Of a stretch of 64,000 nt of DNA, positions 1-12,675 are shown piece by piece. The position numbers and the translations under genes were made by a program. Position 1 is the stretch's first letter. Each line of letters opens with the position of its first letter. The notes under the pieces are model-generated. The model made no database searches and was not told the origin of the DNA. It was given only the letters and a program-made list of their open reading frames with translations. Source of the DNA: Lingula anatina (lineage: Eukaryota > Brachiopoda > Lingulata > Lingulida > Lingulidae); assembly GCF_001039355.2 (NCBI RefSeq), contig NW_019773836.1, positions 548,539 through 612,538 on the forward strand, given 5' to 3'.

Positions 1-530
1 GGACCCCAGAAAAATTTTGCAGGTGTGTCTGCAGTTACTTGGAAGTAGTCGGTCCCAGCTTTTACGAACTCTTCCTTGCTGATCATCCCATCGTGATTGG
101 TATCCAGTGCCTCGAAAGATGGAGTCACCGATAGGGGGTGCACGCCGTAACATTCAAGAAAAGCCACGTACTCGGGAAGGGAAATCATCCCGTCACTATT
201 GGCGTCCGCAGAGTCGAAGAACGCAGCCAAACATTGTTCCGCCGACTCGTGGAAGTTCGGATCACTGAGATAGCGAGAATGCATTTGAATCATATCATCT
301 ATGTTGACGTTGTCATTGACAGCCTTCTCGGCCCAGTAGAAGTCCCAAGCCGCCGACCACAGTGGGATGTATGCCTCCGCTTTCTCCTTAGGCATGAATC
401 TACACACTCTCCCAGCAATCCAGTCGACGTAATTTTTCTTGTTGACCAATCCGTCAAGATCTCTGTCAAAGAGGACGAAGAAAGATCGCATTTTACGCAC
501 CCAAAAGTTGGGGAAGGAAGCTGCTGACAT
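1..530 (-). CDS. EF-hand calcium-binding protein, copy 1 (partial, runs off left edge)
   Basis: The ATG is at 530-528 and the frame is open for 176 codons to the window edge, so about four C-terminal codons and the stop lie outside. It is a tandem paralogue of the complete gene at 3162-3704 and differs at scattered residues (for example VGQF to VCRF, and SEYT to PEYV after the third loop). Loops 1, 3 and 4 keep Asp/Asn/Asp ligands and a final acidic residue; the second hand is degenerate. A TTTCAG just upstream of AACAAGATG is positioned like a splice acceptor and is conserved in the paralogue, suggesting a 5' UTR intron. Role by family: cytosolic Ca2+ buffer or Ca2+-triggered ligand-binding protein. 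It appears intact as far as it is seen. Confidence 0.85.
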   Translation of the reverse strand, partial: MSAASFPNFWVRKMRSFFVLFDRDLDGLVNKKNYVDWIAGRVCRFMPKEKAEAYIPLWSAAWDFYWAEKAVNDNVNIDDMIQMHSRYLSDPNFHESAEQCLAAFFDSADANSDGMISLPEYVAFLECYGVHPLSVTPSFEALDTNHDGMISKEEFVKAGTDYFQVTADTPAKFFWG

Positions 531-824
531 CTTGTTCTGAAATACAAGCAGCCATTATGGGAAAAGTTCTACCCTTCTAGTTGATAAATGAAAGCTGCAA
601 TACAGGTGGCCAATGAGAGAGAAATGAAATAAGACCCTGGCATGATTTTTATGCCTCTTTCTAACTTACTCAAGTAGCACAATACCATATACACTGTACG
701 GTGTAATAATTATTTTACTTACTTTTTAAGTACCGGTACTTGTCGAAATAGTTTGCCTTTTTAGAATATATTTTGTCTTTCTGTCCCTTGTCAAAAGCAA
801 ATCTCAATAACGAGGACTGCCCGA

Positions 825-960
825 TGCTGCGTTCGCACATAAAATGGCGGAATGACTGTTTCACCTGTTAATTTTCTCAAGGCACTCACAACAGTTAGAA
901 ATGAGATACGGTGTCCTTGTCCTAGGTCAGACATTCATTATCTTCAAACGGTCGTTTTAA
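825..960 (-). promoter_or_regulatory. Conserved upstream block of EF-hand copy 1 (paralogue at 4185-4325)
   Basis: This stretch can be aligned by eye with 4185-4325 at the equivalent distance upstream of copy 2, sharing GACTGCCCG, AAGTGGCGGA-like, TTTTC..AAGGCAC and TCATTATCTTCA segments. It is either promoter or 5' UTR exon sequence retained in the tandem duplication. A regulatory role is inference from position and conservation only. Confidence 0.4.
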
Positions 961-1378
961 AGTGTTAGAACTGGCCAGATAAAAAGATTGGCAATGATGA
1001 TTGGCAATGAATAGTGAAACATAAATTTCCTCTTTCCATAGGCAATTGTGTGGATCAGATTGAGTGAAACGCTTACATCGATGAATATGTAGCTGTTCGA
1101 ACAGATGTTCTATGAAAAATGGTCATTATCAGAAAGAACTTTAGCACTTATAATTTCTAGGATCTTAACACGTTTGACTCTTTCTGCAGTCTACAAGCAT
1201 CACTTTGTTTAGCTCACGTTAAAGTCCTTTCTTTTTCTCTCGATGTGCACTCCTGGTCCCGTTTTGGATGCCCTCCAAATTTCCGCTTTCAATGCCGATA
1301 GCGAGACCGACCCACGCTTTTTCGAGAACTGCTGCCGGAAGCAGACTAAGAGCAGAGTGACTTTGGCTGCTAAATATC

Positions 1379-1379
<1 letters not shown>

Positions 1380-1446
<67 letters not shown>
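1380..1446. repeat. (TA)n microsatellite
   Basis: Uninterrupted TA dinucleotide run of about 67 bp. It produces a spurious Tyr-Ile open frame, which is not a gene. Confidence 0.97.
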
Positions 1447-1448
<2 letters not shown>

Positions 1449-3161
1449 GCTTTTGTTATTATTCCTTATCTGGGTCACCGAATTCACGATGTTCTAGTCA
1501 TATATTGCTATGGACTATTGAGACGATACTCATTTTCAACGCGATGTACACCTGTAAAGGCAGTGAGGATACTCAGAAAATCATGTCCAAGCTACATTAA
1601 AGATGCATACAAAGTCAATTTTTTGTCACAAAAACCAACCAAATGCCAGCATATAGTTTCAAGTAGTATAACTAAAACAATTATCAAAAGGCATTGTTTA
1701 ATTTTACCCGAAAATGATGTTTGAACGGATTTTTCTGCTGGCATTCTAAGCTGTATGTCAATGGGGCAGGAAAGTAGGTCACGAAAGTACAGGTAGGTTA
1801 AATTTACAACCAATAATTTTAAGAAAGGAGCAGTCTAAAGGTCTTTTATGGCTGATCGAGTGATCTATTCAGTTTATCCCTTGGCATGTCGAATTTATTT
1901 GAGTCATATAAGAATCTAGTAGAAGTGGTTTACATGTGTTACTGGGAATCCACGCTCCACCGATGCTTGGTTCGTATGTACCTTTAAAATTATGAAAAAA
2001 ATACCAAGGATGAAAAAGTGGGTGCTAATGACAACGCCTCACGTACAAACGGATCCCGTCACACATATTATAGATACACCAAAAGCGACACAGTATAATT
2101 ACAGTACGATTATAATTATAATTTGATGAACAGCATACGATTTCTTTTCTCAGCCCAATGCTGGAATAACTCTGTGCAATACAGTGTAGGTTTTGTAGAG
2201 TCGGAAGTGATCCAGTCTAATGGTTTCTACCTGGTCTAGCGTAGTGTTAAAACATAGTCAAATACTGGCGACATGACCTAGACCTGTCAAAATCAAATGT
2301 TTAAGCACTATGTTTTAGCACAGGCAATGCGGAATACGTACAGTGATCCTTCCATTACTTGCTATTTTTAGACGAAATGGTTTGCCTACTGTATTTACAT
2401 CATCCATTCTCTCTCTGTAGTATAAAACATATAAGTAACAATTTACTCTCTTTTCTGCATATCGCTTACGTTGTTTTTTTAATGAAAACAAAAACTAGAA
2501 AATCTCAGAGGACAAATAGTTAACCAATATGCAATCATTAGTTTATAAAGTGATCATCACCAAAATCTAAACACATTTTTGCTAGAATTTTGGGGTCTTT
2601 CCTGAAAATATCATCAAAATTCATCCATAAATCTTTGGACAACGCTGGCGACGAAAAAAGAAACAAGCAGAAAGACAAGCCGGGGGTTAAAACATAACAT
2701 ACTTGTCGGAGGTAAATGCTTTTTTTTTGAAATTTTAGAAAGTTGGCATCCCTGTATATGCAATGTTTGTTGTGCATTTAGGGCGTTTCAACGTAAAGTC
2801 CAATTGCTATGGCATATGCATAACTTGCTGCGACGATATAGATGTATATCCACCATCTTTCTACTGAAGTCGGCCATTTCCACCCTTCGAAAAGAAAGTG
2901 AAAACATCAGTATGCAATATAAATACACATAACTTATATTATATGTTATTATGCTCCCTGCCATTTTCATTCCTAACAAATATTTGTTTTGATTATGATG
3001 TTTTTATATGATGGGGGATATTTGAACCCTGCACCGTCAAATCAAGTCAGTAATGTAACACACGTAGAAATTAGTTATAAAAACCAATTCAACTGTAATA
3101 AAGTTAACCTGACCGGAGCAAATGTCATTAACCACTTGATCAACTAACCTTGACCACAACC

Positions 3162-3704
3162 TCAACCACGGAAAGGACCCCAGAAAAGTTTAGCGGGTGT
3201 ATCTGCAGTTACTTGGAAATAATCCGTTCCAGCTTTTACGAACTCTTCCTTGCTGATCATCCCATCATGATTGGTGTCCAGTGCCTCGAAAGATGGAGTC
3301 ACCGATAGGGGGTGTACGCCGTAACATTCAAGAAAAGCAGTGTACTCGGATAGGGAAATCATCCCGTCACTATTGGCGTCCGCAGAGTCGAAGAAAGCAG
3401 CAAGACATTGTTCCGCTGACTCGTGGAAGTTCGGATCACTGAGATAGCGAGAATGGATTTGAATCATATCATCTATGTTGACGTTGTCATTGACTGCCTT
3501 GTCGGCCCAGTAGAAGTCCCACGCCGCCGACCACAGTGGGGTGTATGCCTCCGCTTTCTCCTTGGGCATGAATTGACCCACTCTCCCAGCAATCCAGTCG
3601 ACGTAATCTTTCTTGTTGACCAATCCGTCAAGATCTCTGTCAAAGAGGACGAAGAAAGATCGCATTTTACGCACCCAAAAGTTGGGGTAGGGAGCTGCTG
3701 CCAT
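3162..3704 (-). CDS. EF-hand calcium-binding protein, copy 2 (luciferin-binding / sarcoplasmic calcium-binding type)
   Basis: Complete single coding exon of 180 codons, ATG at 3704-3702 and TGA at 3164-3162. Four EF-hand positions are visible: loop 1 DRDLDGLVNKKD (about residues 23-34), a degenerate hand 2 around DKAVNDNVNIDD, loop 3 DANSDGMISLSE and loop 4 DTNHDGMISKEE. Hands 1, 3 and 4 functional with hand 2 degenerate is the layout of aequorin-type photoproteins, luciferin-binding proteins and some invertebrate sarcoplasmic calcium-binding proteins. Trp is frequent (FWVRKM, DFYWADK, LFWGPF), as in that group. No signal peptide or membrane segment, so cytosolic. A splice acceptor (AG at 3711-3712) just before the start suggests a 5' UTR intron. 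The exact subfamily (SCP, luciferin-binding or calexcitin) cannot be settled here. Confidence 0.88.
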   Translation of the reverse strand: MAAAPYPNFWVRKMRSFFVLFDRDLDGLVNKKDYVDWIAGRVGQFMPKEKAEAYTPLWSAAWDFYWADKAVNDNVNIDDMIQIHSRYLSDPNFHESAEQCLAAFFDSADANSDGMISLSEYTAFLECYGVHPLSVTPSFEALDTNHDGMISKEEFVKAGTDYFQVTADTPAKLFWGPFRG

Positions 3705-3874
3705 TTTGTTCTGGAATAAAAGCCATCATTAGAACATTTCTTCTCTTCCAGGTAATGAAAGAAAACAGCAGTATCTATTGGCGTTGGTAGAGGAATCTAA
3801 AAGATTAGAACAGTCTTCGGCAAAGCTCGGTCAACCTGTCGAGGGTGTTAGGTCTTTCCATCAAGCTGAGAACT

Positions 3875-4020
3875 GGGCCCCGTCACTCGAAAGCATTGTA
3901 TATTGCGAATAGCGATATCACATCCCTACAATGTATTATATTGGGCGAGTATGGGCGAGTTATGGAATCCAGACGATTGCGCTCGGTCGCAATGCGCGAT
4001 GCTTTCGAGTTACGGGGCCC
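3875..4020. mobile_element. Short inverted-repeat element (MITE), GGGCCCCGT..ACTCGA family
   Basis: Ends are inverted: GGGCCCCGTCACTCGAAAGC at the left and its complement GCTTTCGAGTTACGGGGCCC at the right, with one mismatch over 20 bp. Length is 146 bp. The interior contains further short inverted matches (ATTGCGAATAGCG against CGCTCGGTCGCAAT). No transposase, so non-autonomous. The 27180-28111 element has related ends. Confidence 0.75.
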
Positions 4021-4184
4021 TGGACAACATAATCTTGATACGTTTATATTATTAATTAACTCATTCATTTCTTATATACAGCTTCAGTTATACTTACTTT
4101 TTTACAAATGCAATAAGTTCAAACAGGGTCCTCTCTCAAAATATTTTCTCCTTCTGTCTTATTTATGAAAACAAGCCACATAAA

Positions 4185-4325
4185 TGAGATAAGACTGCCC
4201 GGTGCTGAGCTCGCATGAAAAGTGGCGGACAGATAGTTTTACCTTTTAATTTTCCCCAAGGCACGCAAAACGGTTGAAATGAGATATGGTGTCTTTGTAC
4301 TGGGCCAGACAGTCATTATCTTCAC
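4185..4325 (-). promoter_or_regulatory. Conserved upstream block of EF-hand copy 2
   Basis: Counterpart of 825-960 lying about 0.5 kb upstream of the copy 2 start. Similarity between the two blocks is well above that of the flanking DNA. It may contain the first non-coding exon or the promoter; no TATA box position could be fixed. Confidence 0.4.
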
Positions 4326-5301
4326 AGGCTTATTGTGAAACTAGTAAAATATGTAAAGTTCCTCTCTCCAGTGGCGAAGAATTTGGGTTAAATTAAGTGA
4401 GACACAACGGCGCTTTCGAATATGAATTTGTTTGAAAAGATGGGCTTCGAAAAAAGTAAAAACTACTAGCGTATACTTCTGCCTTGAAAATAGGTAAATA
4501 ATTGTTTACTGGGTAGCAAGAGCATTGAGGATCAATGAAAAGAACTTTCATCTTTTTTTATTTTCAGGTTTTTGTGTGGATATGATACCCAAAAACGTAT
4601 CTCATGTTGAATTACAGTATATCTTTTAAACCTAAATTGATAATGTGTTTTAAGAGTTTGTCTACCTGCACGTATTGTACCCAAGCCTACAACTAAACTA
4701 CACCTCCGTTGTATATGACCGCCGGTACAGGTGTGTGACCCTGTGTGTGTGTGTGTGGGGGGGGGGGGGTAAGGTTAATGACAGAAAATGAGTTATGGGC
4801 CCATTATTTATGTGGTAACAGGTCAGGAGGTTTTTGACTCTAAGCTGAGTTACTCTTCAAGCTTGCAGATAGCAATTTGCTAGTCAAGATCGTTCGATTA
4901 CTGTCATCATTTTGGAAGGCAGGAAAATGAAGGTCGCTATCAACGTCGAGAAATCTGAAAATGATATTTAGTCGCAACGACGGCACACCTCAGGAATCCG
5001 CAATCAGCCCACTGCTATCCCTAACATTTTAGAGCGCCTTATCTATAGCTGTGTGCTGACGACTTAGAAATGTGGAAGTCATGAAGAACACCAACTACAT
5101 TAAAACATCCCTTCGTTATTTAAAGTACACGGGTAAAGCCGAGAAAACTGAGTGGTTCATGATGTTGTTCATGTTGCTTTGCAAGGAGGCGTGTCAGACT
5201 ATTAAGCTGAGATAGATAGATTCTGCTGGACCGACAGCTTTTTATCTGCTTTTTACCTGAACAAGTATATTAATATATATTATTAAACGAGGGATTCAGT
5301 G

Positions 5302-5302
<1 letters not shown>

Positions 5303-5343
<41 letters not shown>
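5303..5343. repeat. (CT)n microsatellite
   Basis: Uninterrupted CT dinucleotide run of about 40 bp. Confidence 0.97.
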
Positions 5344-5346
<3 letters not shown>

Positions 5347-6554
5347 GTGTCGTAGTAGCGGCTTTAATTTTTTTTTTTTTGCTTAGTACACATAATGAGC
5401 TTTTTGACTGAAACATATTAAATAAACCAAGAAAATACAAGATACAGATGGGAATTTTATGACGTCTCTAAACTTACTATACATCCTATACATAAGATTT
5501 GATATTACATCGCACGAATGTCACACTGTTCTCAAATCAACGCACGCTTTACAGCTGACGATTATAACCGACAATATACCATCTTGAGTTAGGACAAAAA
5601 ATTGATTAACTATATTCACCCCTTGCTACTATAAACGAAATGGAAAGGTGTAATTTGATGGACCACATTAACGATAAGTGACCCTTTAATGGCGTCACTG
5701 TTCATCCACGACTATAAAGCGTTCTATTTTTTAACACAATTTTTGTAAGTTATGAAAGGGCATCAGTTTTTTCTATATCAATATGATTAAATGAGTACCA
5801 CTATTCTAATTATTTTGCAATTATTTCAGATTAATTATCAATTATACCTGTGACGTACCTTCGGCAAACCCCCTTCCAACAGAATTGTCAGGACGTCGGC
5901 TCCTCTGGCGTCTGACTCATAATTCATTAACGTTAACTATATCTGAACGACTTTTATTCAGTAGAATGACGAAGTGTTTGAGCGTCAGTAATGTCTGCCA
6001 AGATGTGCTTTTTACCAGTAGGTCAGTTAAAATGCCTATGTTCACTATTTGTTTGGAAATTTTATATTAACTGTAGCTATTACAGGCGTACACATTACGT
6101 AAATACCATTACTCAACACAATTCAATGTTTATCACTAATACGCTTCATTCCTTTTATCAGACAGTCCTTCAATAAATGCGGCCGTCATCGGCCAAATTT
6201 CCAACATCATACCTGAGTTTGTTTTATTATTTTAATAAGTATGTCATATTATTTAAGTAGGTTTAGATCAAGGAGACATCTTTATTAGACTGCCGTGGCC
6301 ATCGAGCGTCTTGCACGGTCCACTACGGTAACATACAGGGGTATGCTTTCTCTTAAAGTGTTAAAATACCGCGTGTAAATGAGGCTAGATGTAACTCCAT
6401 ACGACTTTTTGGTGTGTAATTGTGTGATATTGTACAGAGCGGTTTTAGTTTCGATATGCACTGAGTGTGTATCACGTGGGTTTCTGTTTAAAGTCGGTCA
6501 CGAGGACATATATATGCAACTTGATCCTATTTATATTTAGCATTATATCCTGTC

Positions 6555-6722
6555 CAGGCCCGTAGCCAGGGGGGGTTCGGGGGGTTCGAAAGAACCGCAC
6601 CTTTTGGTGGGAAAAGGTCCATTCTGGGTAAGATTTGATCTAGGTTCATGAAGTTTTCATGGAAAAAGGTCCACTTTTTCAGAAAAAGAAACCCCCTTTT
6701 TAAATGTCTGGCTACGGGCCTG
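6555..6722. mobile_element. MITE with 15-bp perfect terminal inverted repeats (copy 1)
   Basis: Begins CAGGCCCGTAGCCAG and ends CTGGCTACGGGCCTG, exact complements. Length is 168 bp. The interior contains repeated AAAAGGTCCA motifs. A second copy lies at 40299-40464. The flanks (CTGTC left, CTGTT right) are compatible with a 5-bp target duplication with one change. No coding capacity. Confidence 0.88.
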
Positions 6723-7080
6723 CTGTTCCATACAGTATCAGAGACCGCACTGCTTCACTGAACGCGGCCACTTGAATTTATGGGACATCAACCCTCGGTT
6801 CCTATTAACTTGACCGTACTGTCCATTGAACATGTAAATTATATAACAGATATTGACTACATCGATGTCTAATGAAAATCTATTTTACATGGCCAGCATT
6901 AGTGTGTCTAGTATGTGTGAATACGGTTAGACTGGGAGGGAAATACTGTACAATAACAATTCTACGGGTTTTATTGTCCCAGAATGACAGTAATTTATGA
7001 TGCCGAAATGGAAGAGACTTATTAGCTGTTTCTTCCTTTGATACGTGAAATGCAGGTGACATTAAACGAACTGATCCAGT

Positions 7081-7155
7081 TTTCCACGTGTTCGGATTTT
7101 ATTTTCATTTGCTTATGTTTTCCACGTGTACGGATTTTATTTTCATTTGCTTTTA
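7081..7155. repeat. Tandem duplication, about 37-bp unit
   Basis: The unit beginning TTCCACGTGT and containing CGGATTTTATTTTCATTTGC occurs twice in direct succession. Confidence 0.85.
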
Positions 7156-7746
7156 TTTGCTTATCAAGTGATATAATGTAATAACATGAAAATGTAAGAA
7201 AATTATTTAAACGAGTAATGTTGTTAAATACGCCTATCCAAACAACGTGTTCAATTCATTCTGTTAAATTGAAATTGGCCCATACATTCGTCTCTAGTAT
7301 AGAAATTGAGGAGCATTCGATTAAAATTGTAGCAAACGTTATGGGAAGAATGCAGTTGCATTATAAGTCCCAACTAACGCATTCCGTCTCGTCAAGCACA
7401 AAGATCTCCGACGAATTCGCGCGTTTTTTTTTTTTTTTTCACTGATATACTTATGACAATTTCTGATATTCAAAAGTCAAATAAATACAAATAAAACAAA
7501 AATAGAAAGCGTTTACATAGATATACCACGGTTATAGGGTATGTGTTTTCTAATCTTAATAATATGGTTAACTATAAAATAAGGTCGCGGGGTCAACGTT
7601 TTCAGCTCATTTTATGACTAAAACAACTGTTGTAGCACTCTTCAACAAAAACCCATGAAACAGGTTTTTTACACTTCAAATTAAAATCTGATCAAAATTT
7701 AAAACAAAACAGAAAGAAACTCGCTCTAGCTTTTTCCATGTACTTG

Positions 7747-7815
7747 TATTTGCCAATTGATATAACATTGCCAATTGATATAACATTGCCAATTGATATA
7801 ACAATTGATATAACA
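7747..7815. repeat. Short tandem repeat of an 18-bp unit
   Basis: Three full units of TTGCCAATTGATATAACA-type sequence followed by a shortened unit (CAATTGATATAACA). Confidence 0.85.
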
Positions 7816-10800
7816 AATTCCCCGTGGGACTGCACAACAACCGTAGATTCAGCTATCAATATTTCTCTTTATTATCATTATACACGTCTTGCCCAACATT
7901 TCCAATAACTGCAATAGATTTCCAAACATGTCTCTGTCGACTTTGGCTGAAAACTTCCATATCGTATTTGTGTATCCCCTGCCTTGAGACGATTATTGCC
8001 ACTGTTACGTCCAACATGTTTAGACAGGGTAGTAATGCCACGTTTACCTTGCTCAATACTTTTCTTCCAAATTAACGTCCCAGAGCACATCAAGAGTGAA
8101 CTAACAAAGACCTCTTAGTCGAAAACACCTCTGCACGCGGAATGTCTACACAATGAAAGGTCACGCGCTAAAACGTATTGCATACAACCTTTTAATAGGG
8201 GAACAGAAATCTTTGCATAAGTCTTTTTCATTTCAGGGTCATTCCATAGTTCAAACTATTTGTGACTCCTTACAATTAGCCGCTTTTCTGTGGATTTTTA
8301 TATTGCAGTTTAAAAATTCAAAACGACATGTACGGTGTACGTCTGCCTCTTTAGGTCGGGTATCACTTCAGAATGAAATATTCGAGTGTTTTTATCTTTA
8401 TTTTCTTTTGTTATGTTAAAACGTTTTCTCGAAGAAGATAAAGTCAAATAAGCGATGAGATCCATTTTGTTGAATGCAACTTGTTTCTGCAAGCTTTTTG
8501 AAGAATTCAATCATTTTTGGGATAATGAGTGGTGTTCTCTTCGACATTATTTTGTATTGCCTTTTGCGGGATACATTATTCTAAAAATTCACTCAGGCAG
8601 TCGAACTTCCTCTCATTCTTTGCAATTACATGTAGGATTAACCTGGTGTTTTTTGTTTTTTTTTAAGTCTAAAAAGGGTTATGCTAGCTATACAGTATGC
8701 TAGTGCAGGCGGGTTTCGTTAACGCAAAAGGGAATCTTTTTTTTAATCAAATAAGAAATGTGCTAGAAAATAGTCTTGACGTTCATTTTTCAATTAAGTT
8801 TTGAGAAGACTGCGTATTGTATTACATGTCATGTTTTATCATTATGTTAATTGTTCAATTAATGTATAGAGAATAATTCACGTTCATGTCTCATTCGTAG
8901 TCTACGTTAAAGGTTTTTGTAGGTAGGCCTACTGGTACATCAGTATCTTGAGCAAACCATCAATATCTTATCATAGGCGTATGAAGCGGACGCCATACTT
9001 CCTTGATTGCAATTGTGATATATCATACACGTAAAATTTTATTCCTCAGCATTTCTGACATCAGCATCTGTCAACATACATCTAAAATACTTCGGGTTCA
9101 ACAAGAACGCATGTACCATTTCCCCATTTCTTTCCACGGGTTTAAATTAATTTATGACTGAGTTCGAAGAAGAATGATGGCCAAAATGTCCTCCAGCTCA
9201 CGCATTTAACTTTTAGCGGCAAAATTGCAGCCAGGACATCTTGCATTAAGAGGCACTGGAAAGCGACCGTTAGTACGGTATAAGCAAACACGGGACTATT
9301 TGTAATAGTTTTCCTTTAACTATTTCCGACCGTTACAACTTTTACGTGTTCTATATACAGCTCCGAGGTTAAATCAACAATCTACATTTATATCGCTTTC
9401 TTAATGTGTTGTCAAATGTAATAACCTTGAGCGTGACCTAATAGAACTTTAACAAACACACAATGATAAGTACCCAGGTCCTTATTGGTCAGCTTTTCCC
9501 GCCGTTATTTGCTGTTTGTTTAAGGCTAAGTACTAGGGGGGTAAAATCTACTTAAACTTTGTCGGGCATTTATGTCGTAGTGCGAGGGTGTAAAAGCTGT
9601 CAAAAGAACGAATAACGGGGGAGGATTAACAAGGCAGGATTGTAAGCGTGCGTATGTGTGTCCATACACTACTGCTGCACAAATATTGTATTCATATTTC
9701 ACTACAACAAGCACTTGTTGTAACATTTATCACATTTAGATACTCTTACAGAGTCGAGTGTATCGGACTATATAAATGTGACCACTATTATCTCTCATAA
9801 CCAAAGAGTCGTGTATTATATTGACTTAAACTCATTTGGCGATGGTTTTATAAAACTGTGTAGAGGTCTCTTTATAGCCATTGGAACGTATGAAGCAAAC
9901 GAAAAGTCCCAAAAGCAATATCAAGGTTAAGATTGAAATATGTGTCGAATTCAATTAAATTTCCAACAGGGATTATTTATGGATTTGCATGGGAGTATTT
10001 ACATTTATTACTCGATAACATACTGTACACAACATCGGGTTATTAACTGTACCAATGTCCTCTTACGACTTGGCGTTGAGGACCCCTGTCCGAGGGCAAA
10101 TCAAAGCTGAGTCAGCCCACGAAGCACGCGACAATTTTGAGCAGTCACCCTTAAACCTTTACTATCCGAGATATATATATGCAGATGAGCTACCATTAAA
10201 GGAAAACTCATTTCAATAAACTGTCACGTGTGTTCCATGTGGCAAAGCAGGACGCGTCTGTATTGTTTGATTAGCATGAATCATACATTTTGAATTGCCG
10301 ATCAATTGATACAGCGCAGGCGGCGCTTATTACCTTTAAAATCGATTCGTTATGTTCACAGCGCATGCGCAGTAGAATCCACTCGCTGGCCGCAAAGCTA
10401 GGAGGAAGGGCGTGGATAATCATTGAACATACAGTCGGCTGTAAAAAAAGACATTCTGATTACTTAATTCAGTTTTAATATAAGGCTAGGCATATTCCGT
10501 TGTTTCTTTTCAGACGTTTTTTAGTTCATTTATTTTTATACAAATACTTTTTATCGCAGGATTGAGTTTTCTTTGTGGCCATTTCTTGTTTTCATTTTTT
10601 CGTCTGTCCACCCTATATGTTAGTTTGTCCTAGACTTTATCGTTGATTCAAAATCACTTGTTCTTAGAAGAAATGAAAACTGTTTACTTTATCCTTTCAT
10701 CGTGCATGTAATTTACTAGTAGAACTGATTCCTTATCAGCAGTGTTAGTTTAATTTGATCATAAACTGGAGGATTAAATAGCTATAAAGATAACCAAATT

Positions 10801-12614
10801 AAACTCTTTGATGCCTAAACATAATAATTTCCCCAGAGTTGTTGACAATTTTAGAGGTAAGGTAGAGACCAATTTTCGTCGATAGTGCCGTCGCCTATGG
10901 TATTAAACCGCCTGACACCTCCTCTTTACGACTTGGCCTCTATAAAACTTTATTTGTATTGCATTTTAAGTGTTTGTGAGCCGGGGAGATGAAGACATCT
11001 AGTCGCGTCTAGTTAAGGTATGATATATACTTTAACATCCCGGACATTACACCTTTTATCGCAGGCAGGTGTTTAAGATAACTTCACAATGAATATAATG
11101 CATGATGCATGTCTTTAAGACGAGACGCGGTCAACAAATAGCGTGGGGGTGATGACACGGCCTTAAGTTTGACCTGTGTCCACAAATATCGGGTCAACAA
11201 AGATGTGTAAAGGCGATGGGCCGGGGGAGGAAATGGGCCTTTCATGCAAAAAAGAATTCGAAGCCGGGAACACACAATGAACGGCATATGCAGCCGATCT
11301 GATTTCGCGTCAAAGAACGAGTGAGGATTCCTGGTACTGGGGTTGGGGGGGGGGGGGGTTACAAAGAATGCATAATAGGTAGAAATGCCGAGGTTTATAA
11401 GAGCTTCGCAAAGTGCCTGTTAAAACTTATAATGAAAGATCCCCCACAGCATCAACACAATAAAGTACATCACACTTTAATTTTGATTTAACTAGGAAGT
11501 ATAAAAGCATTTCTTTCAATGGGACTAACAGCACACATGGCGCGGAGATTAATCACACAAGGATATTTAATTAAAATGTCAGTCACATAGACACTATCGC
11601 ATGCAGGTACGGTAGTAGTGCAACCGATTTCAATTATCTCCCCACATCACAATAGGCCCTTGAGAGTGATGTTAAGTTTAATCTAATCAAGTTTTTTTTT
11701 TACGATGCAGGAAGGCACACTGGCGCTAACGCTTTTTTGCGATGATTGTAATTTTATTTACACAATAGAGTTTGCATACCCATAAAATATGCAAAAGTAT
11801 ATCATCCATGATCCATTCTTTGACAGAGCGTTCTTTATTGATGTCAGAAATATATACATGTAATGGGACTGAATGACGAATAGATACATGTTCCAATCTG
11901 GAGATGTACGGTACAGGCATACCCATCTTTATTCTGTATTTCATTTTAACGGGTCACACATGCAAATGCACAGTGATTTAAGGATCACTAAATCAAATAA
12001 ATCATAAAAAGGAACCGCATTCCGTTGGTCCTGGATTGATAAGCGCACTACGTGGACATGATATCATTACTATGAACGGATTCCAGCAAATAAATATTGA
12101 ATATGTCTCTTTTCTGTGACAAGTTGCTATATTTTACAATAAATTCTAGTTTAAAGATTAAAAAAATAACAACACTACTTATTGACTGCAAACCAGTTAA
12201 ATTTGCACAATACCAAATCATCGACCGACCTTAAGGCCACTATAGTGCACACCTGTCCGCGACTGCGACCGACCATGACAAACATGTCTCTTCACTTGAG
12301 AAGTGCACCCCGCTCGGCGTTGAGATAATCGTTTTGTCAGTGACCTTAAAAATCATTCAATCGGTTAAGAATGCGTAAAACCTTCTACAAGGATATCCAG
12401 GTAGACAGCATTGTTGGCGTGTTTTGTATTATTATTCATGATTGATGACGTCACCAGCGTCCCCATCTGATTAAGTCAACATTCCCAGACATCCTCACCT
12501 GTGGCACACTTTGAACTGTGAAAAACTTAACCGCCTTGAACGCCATTTTGAAACCGGTCCACGCTGTGAGAGGTCTTACTCCCAGGGAGCTGTCGAGATT
12601 ACATCAAGGAGACG

Positions 12615-12675
12615 ATGAAGGGGTTTCTAGTAGCGATCTGTATTCTGTGCTGCTATAGCACACGCCTAGCTACAG
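12615..12675 (+). CDS. Gene A exon 1: signal peptide
   Basis: The ATG is followed by a hydrophobic stretch typical of a secretory signal (M-K-G-F-L-V-A-I-C-I-L-C-C-Y-S). It ends in phase 1 at a G before GTAGGT. It is unlike the MKTW/MKEW signal exons of the minus-strand units. Confidence 0.82.

Larger units (their letters stand above)
565..3161. other. Intergenic DNA between the two EF-hand genes
   Basis: No gene is supported. It contains the upstream region of copy 1, of which about 825-960 is clearly similar to 4185-4325 upstream of copy 2, so the tandem duplication included upstream DNA. It also holds a (TA)n microsatellite. The remaining short open frames show no family features. Confidence 0.5.
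4021..12614. other. Long intergenic interval without recognised genes
   Basis: No open frame here has family features. It holds a short GT/G run near 4739-4770, a (CT)n run, a MITE at 6555-6722, short tandem duplications at 7081-7155 and 7747-7815, and the upstream DNA of gene A. The last few hundred bases before 12615 are presumably promoter and 5' UTR of gene A, but no core promoter element could be assigned. Confidence 0.5.

Noticed and set aside
138-547. Open frames of 129 and 82 codons over the first EF-hand copy
   Set aside because: They are other-frame shadows of the minus-strand EF-hand reading frame, which runs off the window edge.
1243-1497. 84-codon frame with a Tyr-Ile repeat
   Set aside because: It is mostly translation of the (TA)n microsatellite.
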